A DNA stretch of 64,000 nucleotides, taken from positions 1 to 64,000 of the forward strand of contig JAAVTG010000635.1 in the NCBI GenBank assembly GCA_011947345.1. The letters run 5' to 3'. Origin of the DNA: Phytophthora quininea (lineage: Eukaryota > Oomycota > Peronosporomycetes > Peronosporales > Peronosporaceae). Below, in pieces: positions 11,596-23,014 of the stretch. The position numbers were made by a program, and so were the translations under genes. The notes beneath the pieces were generated by a model. The model ran no database searches. It was not told the origin of the DNA and worked only from the letters and a program-made list of their open reading frames with translations. Within the stretch, counting starts at the first letter, position 1, and every line of letters starts with the position of its first letter.

Positions 11596-11708
11596 AACCC
11601 TAAACCGACGCCCGTAAACGGGCACTCATCGAACACCGGGCATTCATTGCAGGAGACCGACCAACAGACGCAGACTTCGGAGAAAAGTCACCGCTGCAAC
11701 GACAAGGT

Positions 11709-14700
11709 ATGCCTGGACGTGTACCCAGGCCTGCCGGGGCACCGCCGCCACCACCCAGGGGTAAGATTGCTGCATATCGGGATTTGTTGGAGAAGGAGCA
11801 GGCGGAGTTGAACGCAAAGAAGAAGATAAAGGCCCTGTTGCAAAACCGGCGGCTACCGGTCCCCCTAAGAAGCTGTCAAAGAAGGAGCAAGAGCGGCCAG
11901 CGAGGGAGGAGAAGATCGCCAAGGAGACAAGGGCTCTTTCGCGCGTCGCAGCTCCAAACAATCGAAAGAAGCTGGCGCAGATGCGAGAGCGGCATCGGCT
12001 CGAGCAAGAGGAAAAGAAGGGATCAGTAGTACGTGCTGACGCGCTTGCACGGTTGCAATAGGACCCTCCTTCTGCGGGCAAGAAGAAGAAAGGAAAGGAG
12101 GTGCTGGAAACGTCCACGCGCGGAGCAGCGGGAAAGAAGAAGCGGAGGACGAGCCCGCATGTGCTTGTGGAAGAGGACGGCGACACTGACGATGAAAGTG
12201 ATGACGTCTCGACGACAGGGTACGCTGAGCATGCAATGATCAAAAGATTTTATCTACTAATTCGATAGTTGTGTGGTTAGAAACGACTCCGTAGCGGGAA
12301 TACCCGTGCTATCCGCCGGGATGACACCTGACGCATCGCCCGGAGAATCCGAGACACCTGGATCGGCGCCAGCGACGCCAACACCAGCACGTTCGCCAGC
12401 TCGGTATGTTGGTTTGGTCATGTTGTATTATACAACATGCTGTTTTTTTGCTGATGTTGTTTATAATGTATGGACAGAACCTTGGCTATGAAAATGCAAC
12501 TTAACAGTGAAGTGTCGCAGGCGGATGAAAACACAAACGTGGAGTCGCCAAACAATGGGATGACGTCGGAGGTCGAAGGCGACAGCTCCGATTCGGAGAA
12601 CTGGTACATCATGGCAGCCGCCGACGGGGGTGGCAGACGGAGGAGGACGACGACCAAGAAAGGGACGACAGCAGCGACGACGGCTTGGATGGAGTAGCCA
12701 TCGCTAAACGCCAGAAGAAGAATGCGGCCAAGCGGCTCTCAGCGGCGCGACAACGACAAGCCGCGGAGAAGCTGCCGCGGGACTGGGGAGCACCATGGAT
12801 AACTGGAGCGAGTTGACTCCCGAGGAGATGGCAGTTCTCACGCAGGACCCGAACGCTCTCAAGATGGTGCGCGCCAATAGCTAGAACATGGGTACGTGCA
12901 TATTTGACCAAATCAGATATACGCCATGTTCTAATGTTATTGTTTACGACATTAGATGCTGATACATTTCCAGCTGACGCAAGCTATCCTGGCCTGTATA
13001 GCGGCGAGTACGGGCCGATCGAGGATGTGCTGGCAAAGCCGAGTCGCCCTTGGATTTTTTTCTTTATGCCCAGGTCACTGTGGAGTCGGATTGCTATGGA
13101 GAGCAACCGCTACTACAATCAGCACGTGAACGGCAGAGTTGATCGCATGATCCAAAAGCAACGCGAGGCTGGGATGGCCGTGACACGGGACAGGGTCATA
13201 GATGCGGAAACCAAGAAGCACAAGGAGATCAAGGGCCATGAAATTGTTCGCTGTATTGGTTTATTGGTGGCGCGCATGCTGTACCCTCACTCACGACAGC
13301 TCGCGGATCATTGGGCTACGACGACTAGTGGAGCTGTCCCTGCTCGCACTTTCGGCCGCTACATGCCCAAGGCGCGATTTGGATGGACCATGCAGAACTT
13401 ACATTTCTCTGACAACTCAGACCAGCAAGCCGAGACAGACAGAGCATGGAAAGTTAGACCCGTGGTCCAGAAGCTGCAGCAGACATGACGTGCAGGATAC
13501 AACGTACCTCCCGTGCTTGCGTTCGACGAAGCGATGATCCCGTCACGCGGCAGTATCTGAAGGACAAACACCATAAGTGGGGCACCAAGTTGGTCATGAC
13601 CTGCTGTGCGAATATGGTCTACTGTTTGCGGTGCGTAGTGTGTGATGTATGCGTACGTGTGCACTTGCATGTGTTGCACGTTGTGTGATGTGTGTGGTGC
13701 CTAGAAGAAGTCTCGCAGCCCCATGATGGGGCCGCGAGATTTTTTTGGTAAAGTTTTACATGTTGTATAATACGTCAAGTCATCTAACAAACATGCTACC
13801 TACATGACTTGCTAGCATTGAAGTCTATTGCGGAAAAGACGAGCACGCCAGCGAGTAGGGGGACTCTCCGACCAAGCACTCGGCCAACCCGAATGCTGGA
13901 CCTGCTGCAGTAGTTCGAAGCCTCTATGAGGTGTTGCCGCCTCAGGAGACTGGCGTCTATCACGCCGTCGCGGCCGACAGGTTCTACACCTCCCTGCAGC
14001 TCGCGCGGCAGCTGCTAAGCCAGAATGTTTATAGTATAGGCACTATCCAGTCGAACCGAGCCGGCTACCCGAAGGAGGTGACCACGAAGCGCTCGACTCG
14101 GCCGCCGGACGTCCCCCGTGGTTCTACTTCTATGGCTGTCATGGAAAGCGTCCCCAGGTTATAGCGCTGCTTTGGTGGGACCGGATGTCTGTTCAATTTC
14201 TCGCTACAGGCGCTAGTAGAGTGACGGAGACTTGTGGTACGTGAGGCTCATTTAGTGTGATTGTCAGATTCTAACTACTTGTGTTTTGTATGCGATTGTG
14301 AACATATCTTCACAGAGCGACGCCTTCCACACAGAGCGACGCCTTCCAGGTGGGAAGAAAGTTATCGCCCCTTGTCCATCCATGATGCGAGGTTACCACC
14401 GCTGGCTGGGCGGGGTCGATATTCACGACCAGCTCCGCCTCCAGCGGTACTCGCTGCAGCTTAGCGTAGTTTAAAAGAAGTATTACAAGACAATCTTCTT
14501 GGGTCTCGTGGATATGGCCATCGTCAACGCGTGCATCGTGTACCGGAAAGCCCGCAAGCAGCGCAACGAGCTGCCAGCTGATCATGCGTAGTTCCTGCGC
14601 CATCTCCAGGCCCAAATGCTGGAGTTGACAGCCAGCGACTTCGCCGATGCGGTAAGTGCTTATGCTTGCATTACTGGGGCTTCGTCATAACTAATTGTTC

Positions 14701-14950
14701 TTTGCTGTAGATTTTATCGCCCGGGCCGCCGACTCAGACCGAGGCAGAGAGCTGTGCCCGCACAGCACAAACTAACCGTGTTAAAAGACTGGGACCGCTT
14801 CGGTGAAGGGAATAATCACCGTAAATGCCCGCAGCACCGGTGCAAGGTGTGCTCGCTGCGGAAGCAAAAGTGGGCGAGCTGCGCCAGCCGATTCTAGTGT
14901 GATGCCTGCAGCAAAGGGCAAAATTTGTGAGTATTATTTGTGAGTTATGG
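11709..14950 (+). pseudogene. piggyBac-like (DDE_Tnp_1_7) transposase
   Basis: The N-terminal part (11709-12860) is charged and low-complexity, with a frameshift near 11848 and probable short introns at about 12219-12269 and 12403-12477. The transposase core starts at 12904 (HVLMLLFTTLD). It runs through LADHWATTTSGAVP and MPKARFGWTMQNLHFSDN to about 13550, where VLAFDEAMIPSRG carries the first acidic residue. Further parts are KWGTKLVM, AVAADRFYTSLQLA with the second Asp (about 13960), and GGVDIHDQLR with the third (about 14415). The end (about 14830) has a Cys-rich tail (CKVCSLRKQKWASC). Several stops and frame changes make it defunct. TTAA target sites were not identified. Confidence 0.8.
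13711..13746 (+). other. GC-rich hairpin followed by T7
   Basis: Arms TCTCGC and GCGAGA, then GCCCCAT and ATGGGGC around a single G, with one A/C mismatch between the two stem blocks. The hairpin is followed directly by seven T. It looks like an intrinsic or pol III-type terminator but lies in non-coding sequence of the piggyBac-like gene. Function unknown. Confidence 0.55.
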
Positions 14951-15970
14951 CAGCGGCCTAGCCGACCTTGTCGCTTTCTCGACGCTCGCCACCTCCACAC
15001 GCGACACCGCCCGCGTATGCGTCTTCGCCGCTCTGGATACGTCGCTAGCAAACCGGCGAACGCCATTCAGACCGGTCGGCAAGCGATGTCGACGCGTGAT
15101 CGATACTTTTCGATATCGGCGGGTTGGGCCTGTCCACTCGACCCTGCAGAATCCCGACTCCCCGTGACGTCTCCTCGACGCTCTGACGTGCTCCGGTGCG
15201 TACACATGAGCCGAGCAGCCGTTCCGAAGCCATGGGAGCGACGCCGCATGGACCACGCCGGTGACACGCATGAAACTCAGGTTTAGCGGTTTGCCATTCA
15301 TTCCAGCCTCCGGAAGGTCAAGAAGCACGCGTGCGGCGCGTTCGCCAATAGCCATAGGATTTTCTTGCTGTGTATTTCCAGGTGCTTGCGTCGCATCGAT
15401 AGTGGATATCGACATACTGACCGCACATCGGTCCGCAGCTACTGTTAGAGCAGCCCCGCGACGAGTGTTTTGAGCTGCAAACAATCAACTATTCTTTCTT
15501 CCAGTCAAAGGCATTTCAGCAAATATAATTTCCCAAGTTAATTAAATTTTACAAAAATATTCGTAATATTACATTTAAAATATTCATAATATTACATTTG
15601 ATTGAGCACATAATAAAATCAGCAGACCAGTTGGGTGGTCGGCGTTCAAGAGACCGCCCCCCTCTCCCCGCCCGCGGCTCCTGCCCCTCTCCCCTCGTAC
15701 AGGCTGACTAGTACTCTTCATCGGGATTGAGATTGGTGCGACACCCTCGCAACCGTGAACATTCTCGAGGGCTTCAGCTCTGCTGGCTGGCGTGAATTAA
15801 TTTATCGGACGTTCTTGCGGATACATTGATTTGGAGGCTGTCCTTGTCGTGGAGGTTTCTTGGTGATCGCTGCTTTAGTGGATTCAGAAAGCTTTATTTG
15901 GTGACTATTGTTGTGGAAGTGGATTTGGACTTTGCTACGGCGTGCCAACAGCGGTGCAAAACGGTTACGA
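14951..15970. other. Unassigned region
   Basis: GC-rich sequence to about 15480 with overlapping ORFs on both strands (the longest is minus, 15484-14945, 179 codons). None has a recognisable domain. At 15540-15600 there is an AT-rich stretch with repeated AATATTACATTT units. At 15640-15690 there is a C-rich pyrimidine tract. I see no gene here. Confidence 0.35.
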
Positions 15971-17996
15971 TGACGCCATACAAGTGTTCAAGATGTGCAA
16001 GTAGTTTCGCTAAAAATGCCAAAAGGATCAACATTTCCAGAAAGTACATCAGATGACTACACTTTTGAAATTTTGGAATGGCAAAGTGGTCGAGGTGTTA
16101 CGCAGCGCAACAACAAATGATTTTGAATGCCCAGTTTGTAAAAAGCTGTCCAAATGGCTAAAAGCTATTCAGAAACACGCGAAACGTGATTGTATCCCGC
16201 GACCCAGTTCGTCACATTTGAAACGCGCTGTACAACCAACAGAAAAGGATTTCACTACACCGGAAAGTTTGCGCAGTCTTGGCCTCTCCGTAAATCCAGA
16301 GGTACAAATATTGATATGCGCTTCATGCCAATATTGTGTTGGCCATTCAGCGACCAAGGTTCGATCACATTTGGCAAGATTGCATACATTTAGTGACGGA
16401 AGAAGTCCCCGACAGTCGGTCAACTAGAATCCATGTTGAAAACAGTTCCTCTTTGTTCGGAACAAACACTAGTGAAGGCGAGTCGTGGCAGTAACAAGTT
16501 TATTCGCGGTCTTCCTGTGTTAGATGGCGAAAAATGTTCCAATTGCTGCTATTTGTGCTGCTGTGCTAGAACAATGCAGCGCCATCTAAAAGGACACACT
16601 ATGGCCGCAGCCAAACCGGTCAAACTTCAGACTTTTTTCGAGGCCCAAGGACGCAGTTTTTGCAGTGGATTATGTTCGAGATGAGGTTTCCGTTGAGGAC
16701 GGATTTGACCAAGAACTTTCAAAGTTTAACCTTTTTCTTCGCGCAAATGACTCTGTAGCAAGGGATGGAGATCTGGTTAATCCCCTGTTTCGACAACTGC
16801 AGTGGCATAAAAATTACCGAAGTATACCGAAACGAGTTGCTCCACATTAATGAAAGTGTGTCGAGTATCTACGGTATCTAGCACAGCTGCCAATATACAC
16901 GCAGTGGTCACTCACTTTTCACGAAAATTATCGGCGTCCTTAGCACAACGCCTTATTTAATTCGGCGCTACGTGTTAGCAGGAGGTCTGGAGGTTTCGAA
17001 TCAGACCAAGGGATTTAGTGCTGTTCTAGACGCCACAGAGTCGTATCAACGTCACATGACACGCCTACTGTACATGGTTGCCGAGTGCGGCAAGATGGCA
17101 AAGAAGGAGCACACATTTGGACCTTCATCCCGAGCCAATGTGTTGATGATACTGTAGCGGAATTGATGCGTACATGCGATGAAGATGGTTTTGACGCAAC
17201 CTCGGATCAAGTCCAGAACATTCTATTGCGAGTATTAGAGGCGCTTTTCGTGACGGAGTCAACCATTGGAGCATTGAAACCTCAAGACGATTTTGAGGCT
17301 TTTACAGTTTCTCGTTATGTAGTATGCTCCAGCATAATCGGTGGCGAATTGAATCATCTGGAATTACTGGAACCAAATAACATTACCAGTATTTGCGTCA
17401 GCTTAATCTATTGGGCTCGAATGTATGTAGTTGTTACAATCGCTCCGAAGGTACCCAATGCCATCGACGAACACCTATACTATATTCGCGACAGTGTACG
17501 AACAAGTTTTAATGCGCTGCTAGAAATTATGAAGCTTGGAAAGCACCTATCGGGCCCTCGTGAAGGTCAAAGCCCGACAGCACTCTGGGTAGACGACGAA
17601 ATGACCTCGCTGGTATGTAAAACAACAACAGTGACCCAAGAGGGCCTTCGGAAGATGGCGGTACTTCTTACAGAAAGCATGAAAAAGTCATTGCAAAACA
17701 ATTTGCTACGTGGCTTCGATGTTGAGCAAAATCAATCCCAACTCAACTCAAAACGGCTCGTCGATGATATTAATGCCAGAGCTGATGGCACTTGGTTCAT
17801 GAAAAGAGCCGAAAATCAACTTGTTAGTACCCCTGAGGATTTGTTACGTTTCTTGGCTTCTACCAATTGCAGGGATAGCTTGTGGTCGAATGGGTCGTGG
17901 CACAAACAACGAGTGAAGAAATGGCTTCTTGAGTGTGACGAATTCATGTATGACGTGGTAATTTCGATGCATTTTATGTTTAGGCAACCTGCTTGA
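15971..17996 (+). pseudogene. C2H2 zinc-finger element protein (DUF3505-like), decayed
   Basis: Repeated Cys/His modules occur in order: YKCSRCASSF (15978), FECPVCKKLSKW with HAKRDC (about 16120), LICASCQYCVGHS with HLARLH (about 16310), and CSNCCYLCC with MQRHLKGH (about 16540). The spacing resembles the zinc-finger/DUF3505 proteins of fungi and oomycetes, often mobile-element-borne. Then comes VQTFFEAQGRSF-like sequence and a long helical region (17085-17996, 303 codons) without a named domain. Frames switch near 16050, 16430, 16660, 16860 and 17100. The Ulp1-like remnant directly downstream suggests one element. Confidence 0.55.
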
Positions 17997-18480
17997 GCAT
18001 TGAACTTGCCACGTTTCGATTACGAGATAGTAACCTGGAATTTCAATTGGAATTTTCAATTCGCAATCGCTTCTCGACCATACAGGTATATCACAAAAGC
18101 CTAAATGTCACTGGGATGTTCAAGCCAATAGCTCGCTTTGCCCCTTCCGTATTAAACTCGGAGATCATTCTGTACTTCTATTTAGTTCGACCAGTCCAAG
18201 CGTATCTTTTCGGGCAAATTATTCCAGACCACAAAAGTTCTGCATCGAATGCACATTCGCGCTGTAGCAGAAAAGCTAATTACGCAGGTGCCGGACTTTG
18301 CTTCAAGAAAATATCGGGTCTGCATCCAACAGAGCGATATTGGCGTGCAAGTCAACAGCTACATCTGTGGAATCTACGTTCTACTATCCTTCGAAGATTT
18401 TGCTGGCGCGAAAGGGCTTACGTTGTGGAGCAGAAAAGAACTACAGTACCTTCACTACAGGTATTTGTGCTTGTGAGCTT
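17997..18480 (+). pseudogene. Ulp1/C48-like cysteine peptidase remnant
   Basis: Two landmark pieces of a SUMO-protease-like fold are visible. The substrate-cleft start reads FAPSVLNSEIILYFYL (about 18140-18185), compared with LNDEIINFYL in the family. The catalytic cysteine segment reads IQQSDIGVQVNSYICGIYVL (about 18327-18386), compared with Q-x-D-x(n)-CG-x-FVL. Only about 50 codons separate them, where about 100-130 with the catalytic His and Asp are normal, and the frame changes. The catalytic core is therefore deleted. Ulp1-like domains are known in several DNA transposon groups, including KDZ elements. Confidence 0.6.
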
Positions 18481-19140
18481 AATTAGAACACGATTTTTTT
18501 GTTTTTTTTTTGTTTGAATATCTGTCACGCTGGTGTGCTTAGCTTGAGTCAGATCCACTGAGGTGCATGATGATGCTGTGTCTTCCTTGCATATATCCAT
18601 CGTCGCGTTGAGCACCATGCCGCTGCAATTCGCACTGGCCTTGTGTGCGAAACCCCTGTCATCCGAGTGTACGTGCTGGGCAAGTATGTCTACCTTGTGT
18701 TTCATCTGATTACTCCGAGGCCAGTCGGGCATCAGTCTGGTATAGTCGGTCATGATACGCTTCCCGCCAAATAGCCGGTGCCTATACCGGTAATTATTGG
18801 ATATCCCATCCTATCTACCAGGTATACATTACCTGGTAGTCCTAAAGCATACTATAATTATTATCCAATCAGAACAGACCACCCATCACCGGAACGGAAA
18901 CTTTTATTTATCATGAACCACTATCCTTCATTGTCGGCTTCCCGCGCGAAGGGGTCGGCAGTTGCGTGAGGTTGGTGGCGACTTCCGAGGAGGCCAGGCG
19001 CTAAGTATCTGAGCGAAAGTGTTTGATATCGATGTTGTACGACATAGGGAAGCCGCTCTAATGGATGAAGAGAGGGACAATGGTGTCCTGGAGCCATTGC
19101 TTCCAAGGGGCGCGCCAGCTCGGTACCTTCGGCCCCGAAC
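18481..19140. other. Intergenic region upstream of the permease gene
   Basis: Contains T-rich runs at 18497-18519, a minus-strand ORF (18753-18418) with no recognised domain, and a perfect hairpin at 18815-18839. No gene is supported. Confidence 0.4.
18815..18839. repeat. Perfect 10-bp-stem hairpin
   Basis: CTACCAGGTA and TACCTGGTAG flank the loop TACAT. It lies about 300 bp upstream of the permease start, so it may be a dyad protein-binding site or a small element end. Confidence 0.6.
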
Positions 19141-20962
19141 ATGGTGTACGACCGAGAAACGGCAGAACACGTGGAGAGGGGCGATATTCATCACGTGAAG
19201 AAGAACCGCCGCCTACGAGATTCCTACTTGAAGCAATTGGGCTACACGCCGCTGATATTCAAGGTGAATTCATCTTTGAGACGTGTGGGCATGTGCAGCG
19301 GAGACTGTTTGGATACTGCATACTGCCGCACCACATTAAACTAGTATGATCTAACTCTACCTACTTGCCTCAGAAAATGAAGAAGATCGGGAGCTTTATC
19401 GCAGCCTTGTCACCAATGCGCTCACGGAAGGTAAATGTGCAACAACAGTCCTTATTTCTTGCATTACACTTATTCTTGTGCGATGGCGATATTCTATTAG
19501 CCCGACGATGACTTGCTGAGCGATGCGTTCCCGTACCACCAGTCAATAATTCCGTCCAAGGGTTCCATTCGTGGATCTGTCTTCAATTTAGCGGGGGCTA
19601 CTTTAGGCGCCGGAGCGTTATCGTTGCCATACGCAGTGGCAGTGTCCGGCTTAGCCTTTGCCGTTGCGCAGCTTGTGCTAGCAGCAATCCTAACGGTGTA
19701 CACTATTCGATTGCTTATTCGTGCCGAGGATATTACAAAGTAAGTTGGCTGCCGCCATCGTCGTGCGTGTGCAATACTAACTTCTCTAATCGTGTCAGGC
19801 TCAAGTCGTACGAGGATTTGGCCATGCACTGCTTTGGCGTGAAGGTTTGACACGGCTACTTTCGTGTTTTTGACATTATTGTTAATTACTGCGTGGTGTA
19901 CAGATGACGTACTTCGTGGAGATAAACATCTTGGTGTTTTGCTTTGGTATCTCGGTGGCGTACCTGGTGACGCTAGGAGATATTATCACTCCGTTAGGCG
20001 AGCTCTGCTTTGGGATGCAAAGCATTTTTGCGCAGCGCTGGATGTTGATGACACTCTCATGTGGAACGATTATGCTTCCGCTGTCACTGATGAAAGACAT
20101 TAGTAGTCTTCAGTTTTCGTCCATTCTGGGGTGCTCTCTATCATATTTCTCGTGGTGGCGGTCTCCATCCGATCGATCATGGTCGCAAGTGCCAACGGGA
20201 TCCCGGAGGATATTAGCTGGGTTATCGACTTGAGTCGCGGTCCAGACTTCATGTTGAGCGTGCCGATCGTCATGTTCGCCTTCACGTGCCAGGTACTGCA
20301 GTACACGTTTGAGCTATGGCTGGAATGACTTTTTACCTCTAACCACCTTTATTTTCTGTAAGGTCAACGTTTTCTCGATCTATACAGAGCTGCAACGCCC
20401 TTGCATCCGGCGCATGAACAAGGTTGTCGACCGTGCCACGATGATTTCCTTTCTCATCTACCTGTCGATCGGTGTAGTGGCCTACCTGGCGTTTGGTCCG
20501 GAACTCGCGAAGCCGCAGTACAAGGGGAATATCCTGTTGAGCTTCCCCATGAGCGACACGCTGATCGCCATTAGCCGAGCTGCTATTACCTTCACCGTGG
20601 CAGTGGCCTTCCCGCTGAATATCTTCCCGTGTCGGTTCACAATTGACATGATGTTCTTCTCGAACGCGGAAGACTCGTGGTCGCGCCATGTGATTGTGAC
20701 TAGCAGTCTGGTGCTTGCTGCGCTGTTGCTGGCTATCTTCTGCCCCAGTATCAACGTCGTGTTCGGCATTATTGGAGGAACATGCTCCGCCGTCGTGTGC
20801 TTCTGCTTCCCTGCGGCGTTCATCCTGAAACTGGAGGACGGCCCACTTCTCGGACCCAAGAAGATCGGGCCGCTACTGCTGTTCGTCGGTGCCATTGTGA
20901 TCGGCATCGTCGGGACAGGGGTCACGATTTGGTCCAACTTCCTCATACCGCCTTCCGCGTGA
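19141..20962 (+). CDS. AAAP-family amino-acid permease
   Basis: Predicted multi-pass transporter of the amino acid/auxin permease family (SLC32/36/38-like), moving amino acids across plasma or vacuolar membrane. TM1 has the family signature (FNLAGATLGAGALSLPYA, about 19578-19630). Exons in order: a short N-terminal exon or two (ATG 19141 is my best guess, an ATG at 19061 is possible), 19501-19739, 19799-19844, 19904 to about 20292, and about 20364-20962. About ten hydrophobic segments follow one another to the C-terminus. A one-base loss in GGGG at 20127-20131 breaks the reading (QFSSILG, then VLSIIFLVVAV). No splice sites could bridge it, so an assembly error or a recent mutation is likely. 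Confidence 0.82.
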
Positions 20963-21081
20963 GGGCAATCGGAGTTCAGTCCATAAAGGTAGTGAATGAC
21001 AGCTTCAACTTCAGTTCTTACCTTTTGGAGCAAATCGTTTTTGACGAATCAGACGCCGTTAAACTTTTTGGCGTAATCACG

Positions 21082-22842
21082 ATGGGGAGGAATCCAGTGT
21101 CGAGCGTGCGGCGGGCCATTTCGTCACCACCTCTCCGCGGGTACCAGTCTCCCTTCTCCGTCAGCATGGACGCGGAGGACGACGGCGACGTCCAGCCCTG
21201 CGTGTACTGCGCCAACCTCAAGGCGCTGCGCGACTTCCTCCCACCGAAGCGATGCGACTACGTACGCCTCTTCCCCTTTTTCTTGTGAAATAAATTCTGG
21301 CGCTGACACCCGTTATTGTGGTGCGAACTAGTGCCGTAAGTGGCGATGCCAGTTCTGTACGCTCAAGTTCCCGCTGATTGTTAAAAGGAAGGGTCTGCCC
21401 AAAGTGCTGAAGGGAAACTCTCGGATCTGTGTGCAGTGCTTCGGCAAAATCTGGCAGGAGGACGAAGCCGCTGCCGATATAGACGCCCCCGAAGCCGTCG
21501 TGGAATTACCCAGCGCACGAAACACGTGTCTTTGCCAGACACTCACGAAGAACGTCGCGAGTCACGTGGAGTTAGCTTTGTGGACCGAAGTTCAATGTTC
21601 GAGTCGGGCGGTCGTCGAGGATCGATGTTTGACTCCGGGTCGATGATGGGGTCAACTCGTCGGAGCTCTATCATGAGCTCTAGTCGGCGGGGGTCATTGT
21701 TAGACTCTGATCGTCGTGCTTCCATGATGGTAGACCGAGTGTGGGCAGGCATGGACTCTTTTGGGATTCGTTCATGGATAGCCCAGGCGACAATGAGGTC
21801 ACGAAGCGTCCAACATTACGTCGTGGCGGGCTGTCGTTTCGCATAGCTTCATTTCTGGGCCTTGTACCGAGTGATGGGACGACGGGTAGTATCACCTCGG
21901 CAATTGACTTGTGGATGTCGCTTTTCGCCGCTTCTATTCTGATGGTAATCGCACTTGCTGACGGATTCTCACTCCAGCAACGTGTAGTGTATTGTGTCGC
22001 CACTTATGGTTTTTTTGGTGCTGCATCCATGGATTCACGCGAGCCGAGCTGATGACGACCTTCTCTTGCGGAGGAATACAGCAGAATCCGCAACCAATTC
22101 TAGTGCAATTGCATGTCACGCTGCAACGCCAGGGAACGCACGGCAGCAGGTGTCTACTGCTGCTTTGAGATTGCAACGAGTCCCTGCAATATACAAGTCA
22201 CGCATTCACGAGATGGAGAGCACGATGGCATATTATTTGAGTGATGAAAGTCCCTGGAAGATGGTGAAGACTGCGAGAGGAGCTACAGTTTTCGAGATGA
22301 CTGCAAACAAAACCCCGTTCCCAATTTTTAAGATCGAAGTCTTCATCACGGGGATTTCCGTGGCGGAATTTATGGCATTTCTCGACAGTAAAGACCCGAG
22401 AGATCGAGCTGTGTGGGACTTGAACGAAGCAAATTTTGAGGTGATTGAAACGTTTGATAACAGCGACGACGACGAGGACGCCGAGGTCAGTGTGTGCATC
22501 AACACCCAAAAGCCGTTCCTTGGCGGCATCGTAGCTCCCCGAGATTTTTGCTTGCTGTATCTCTCCAAGGAAGATTCTATCTGCTTCTCCAGCGTTGAGC
22601 ACCCGTCTGTGCCAGTGCGCCCCGGGACGACCCGTGGTAACATTTACTTTTCGTGCTTCCACTGTGTGGAGGAGAGCCCAACAGAGTTCGCTCTGACGTA
22701 CATCTGCCAAGCCGACATTGGCGGCAGTCTGCCAGTAAAACTCCGGCACAACGGCACTATCGACAACATGGAGAAGATGACGAAGGTGTTCCAGCAGGCA
22801 AAGCGTTTGTTCCCGAGAGATAAAGTAGTCTTTCCAAATTAA
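21082..22842 (+). CDS. FYVE-like zinc finger / transmembrane / START domain protein
   Basis: Exon 1 (21082-21261) has CVYCANLKALRDF. After a 70-nt intron (21262-21331) comes a Cys-rich module (CRKWRCQFC, RICVQC) that resembles a degenerate FYVE finger without the usual basic HHC core. A Ser/Arg linker follows (SSIMSSSRRGSLLD, about 21670). Two hydrophobic segments (WMSLFAASILMVIAL and a following one, about 21910-22030) precede a START lipid-binding domain (about 22240-22830) ending FPRDKVVFPN. The frame changes near 21500, 21760 and 22035, with coherent sequence on both sides of each. It probably binds or transfers lipid at an internal membrane; the ligand cannot be told. Confidence 0.75.
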
Positions 22843-23014
22843 TGCAGCGTGCGTGCTGCACTTGCGGCTAACACGTAAATGCGTGCTACGATGTAGTAGC
22901 ACTTTTTCCCCAAATAAATACCCTTTCGAGGAAGTGTAGCAAAGATAACATTCACACAGATGAACCGTAATATTGTGGTGCTGACGGTAGCAGAACGCTT
23001 GGCTTGTCGCAGGA

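Noticed and set aside
11593..11606. CCCTAAA motif as possible telomere trace
   Set aside because: A single unit, not an array. Expected by chance.
11644..12243. Ser-rich 199-codon minus-strand ORF
   Set aside because: It is antisense to the Lys/Glu/Arg-rich N-terminal region of the piggyBac-like gene. The composition is the mirror of that and shows no motif.
14945..15484. 179-codon minus-strand ORF
   Set aside because: GC-rich sequence with competing ORFs in other frames. No recognisable domain, signal peptide or homology pattern.
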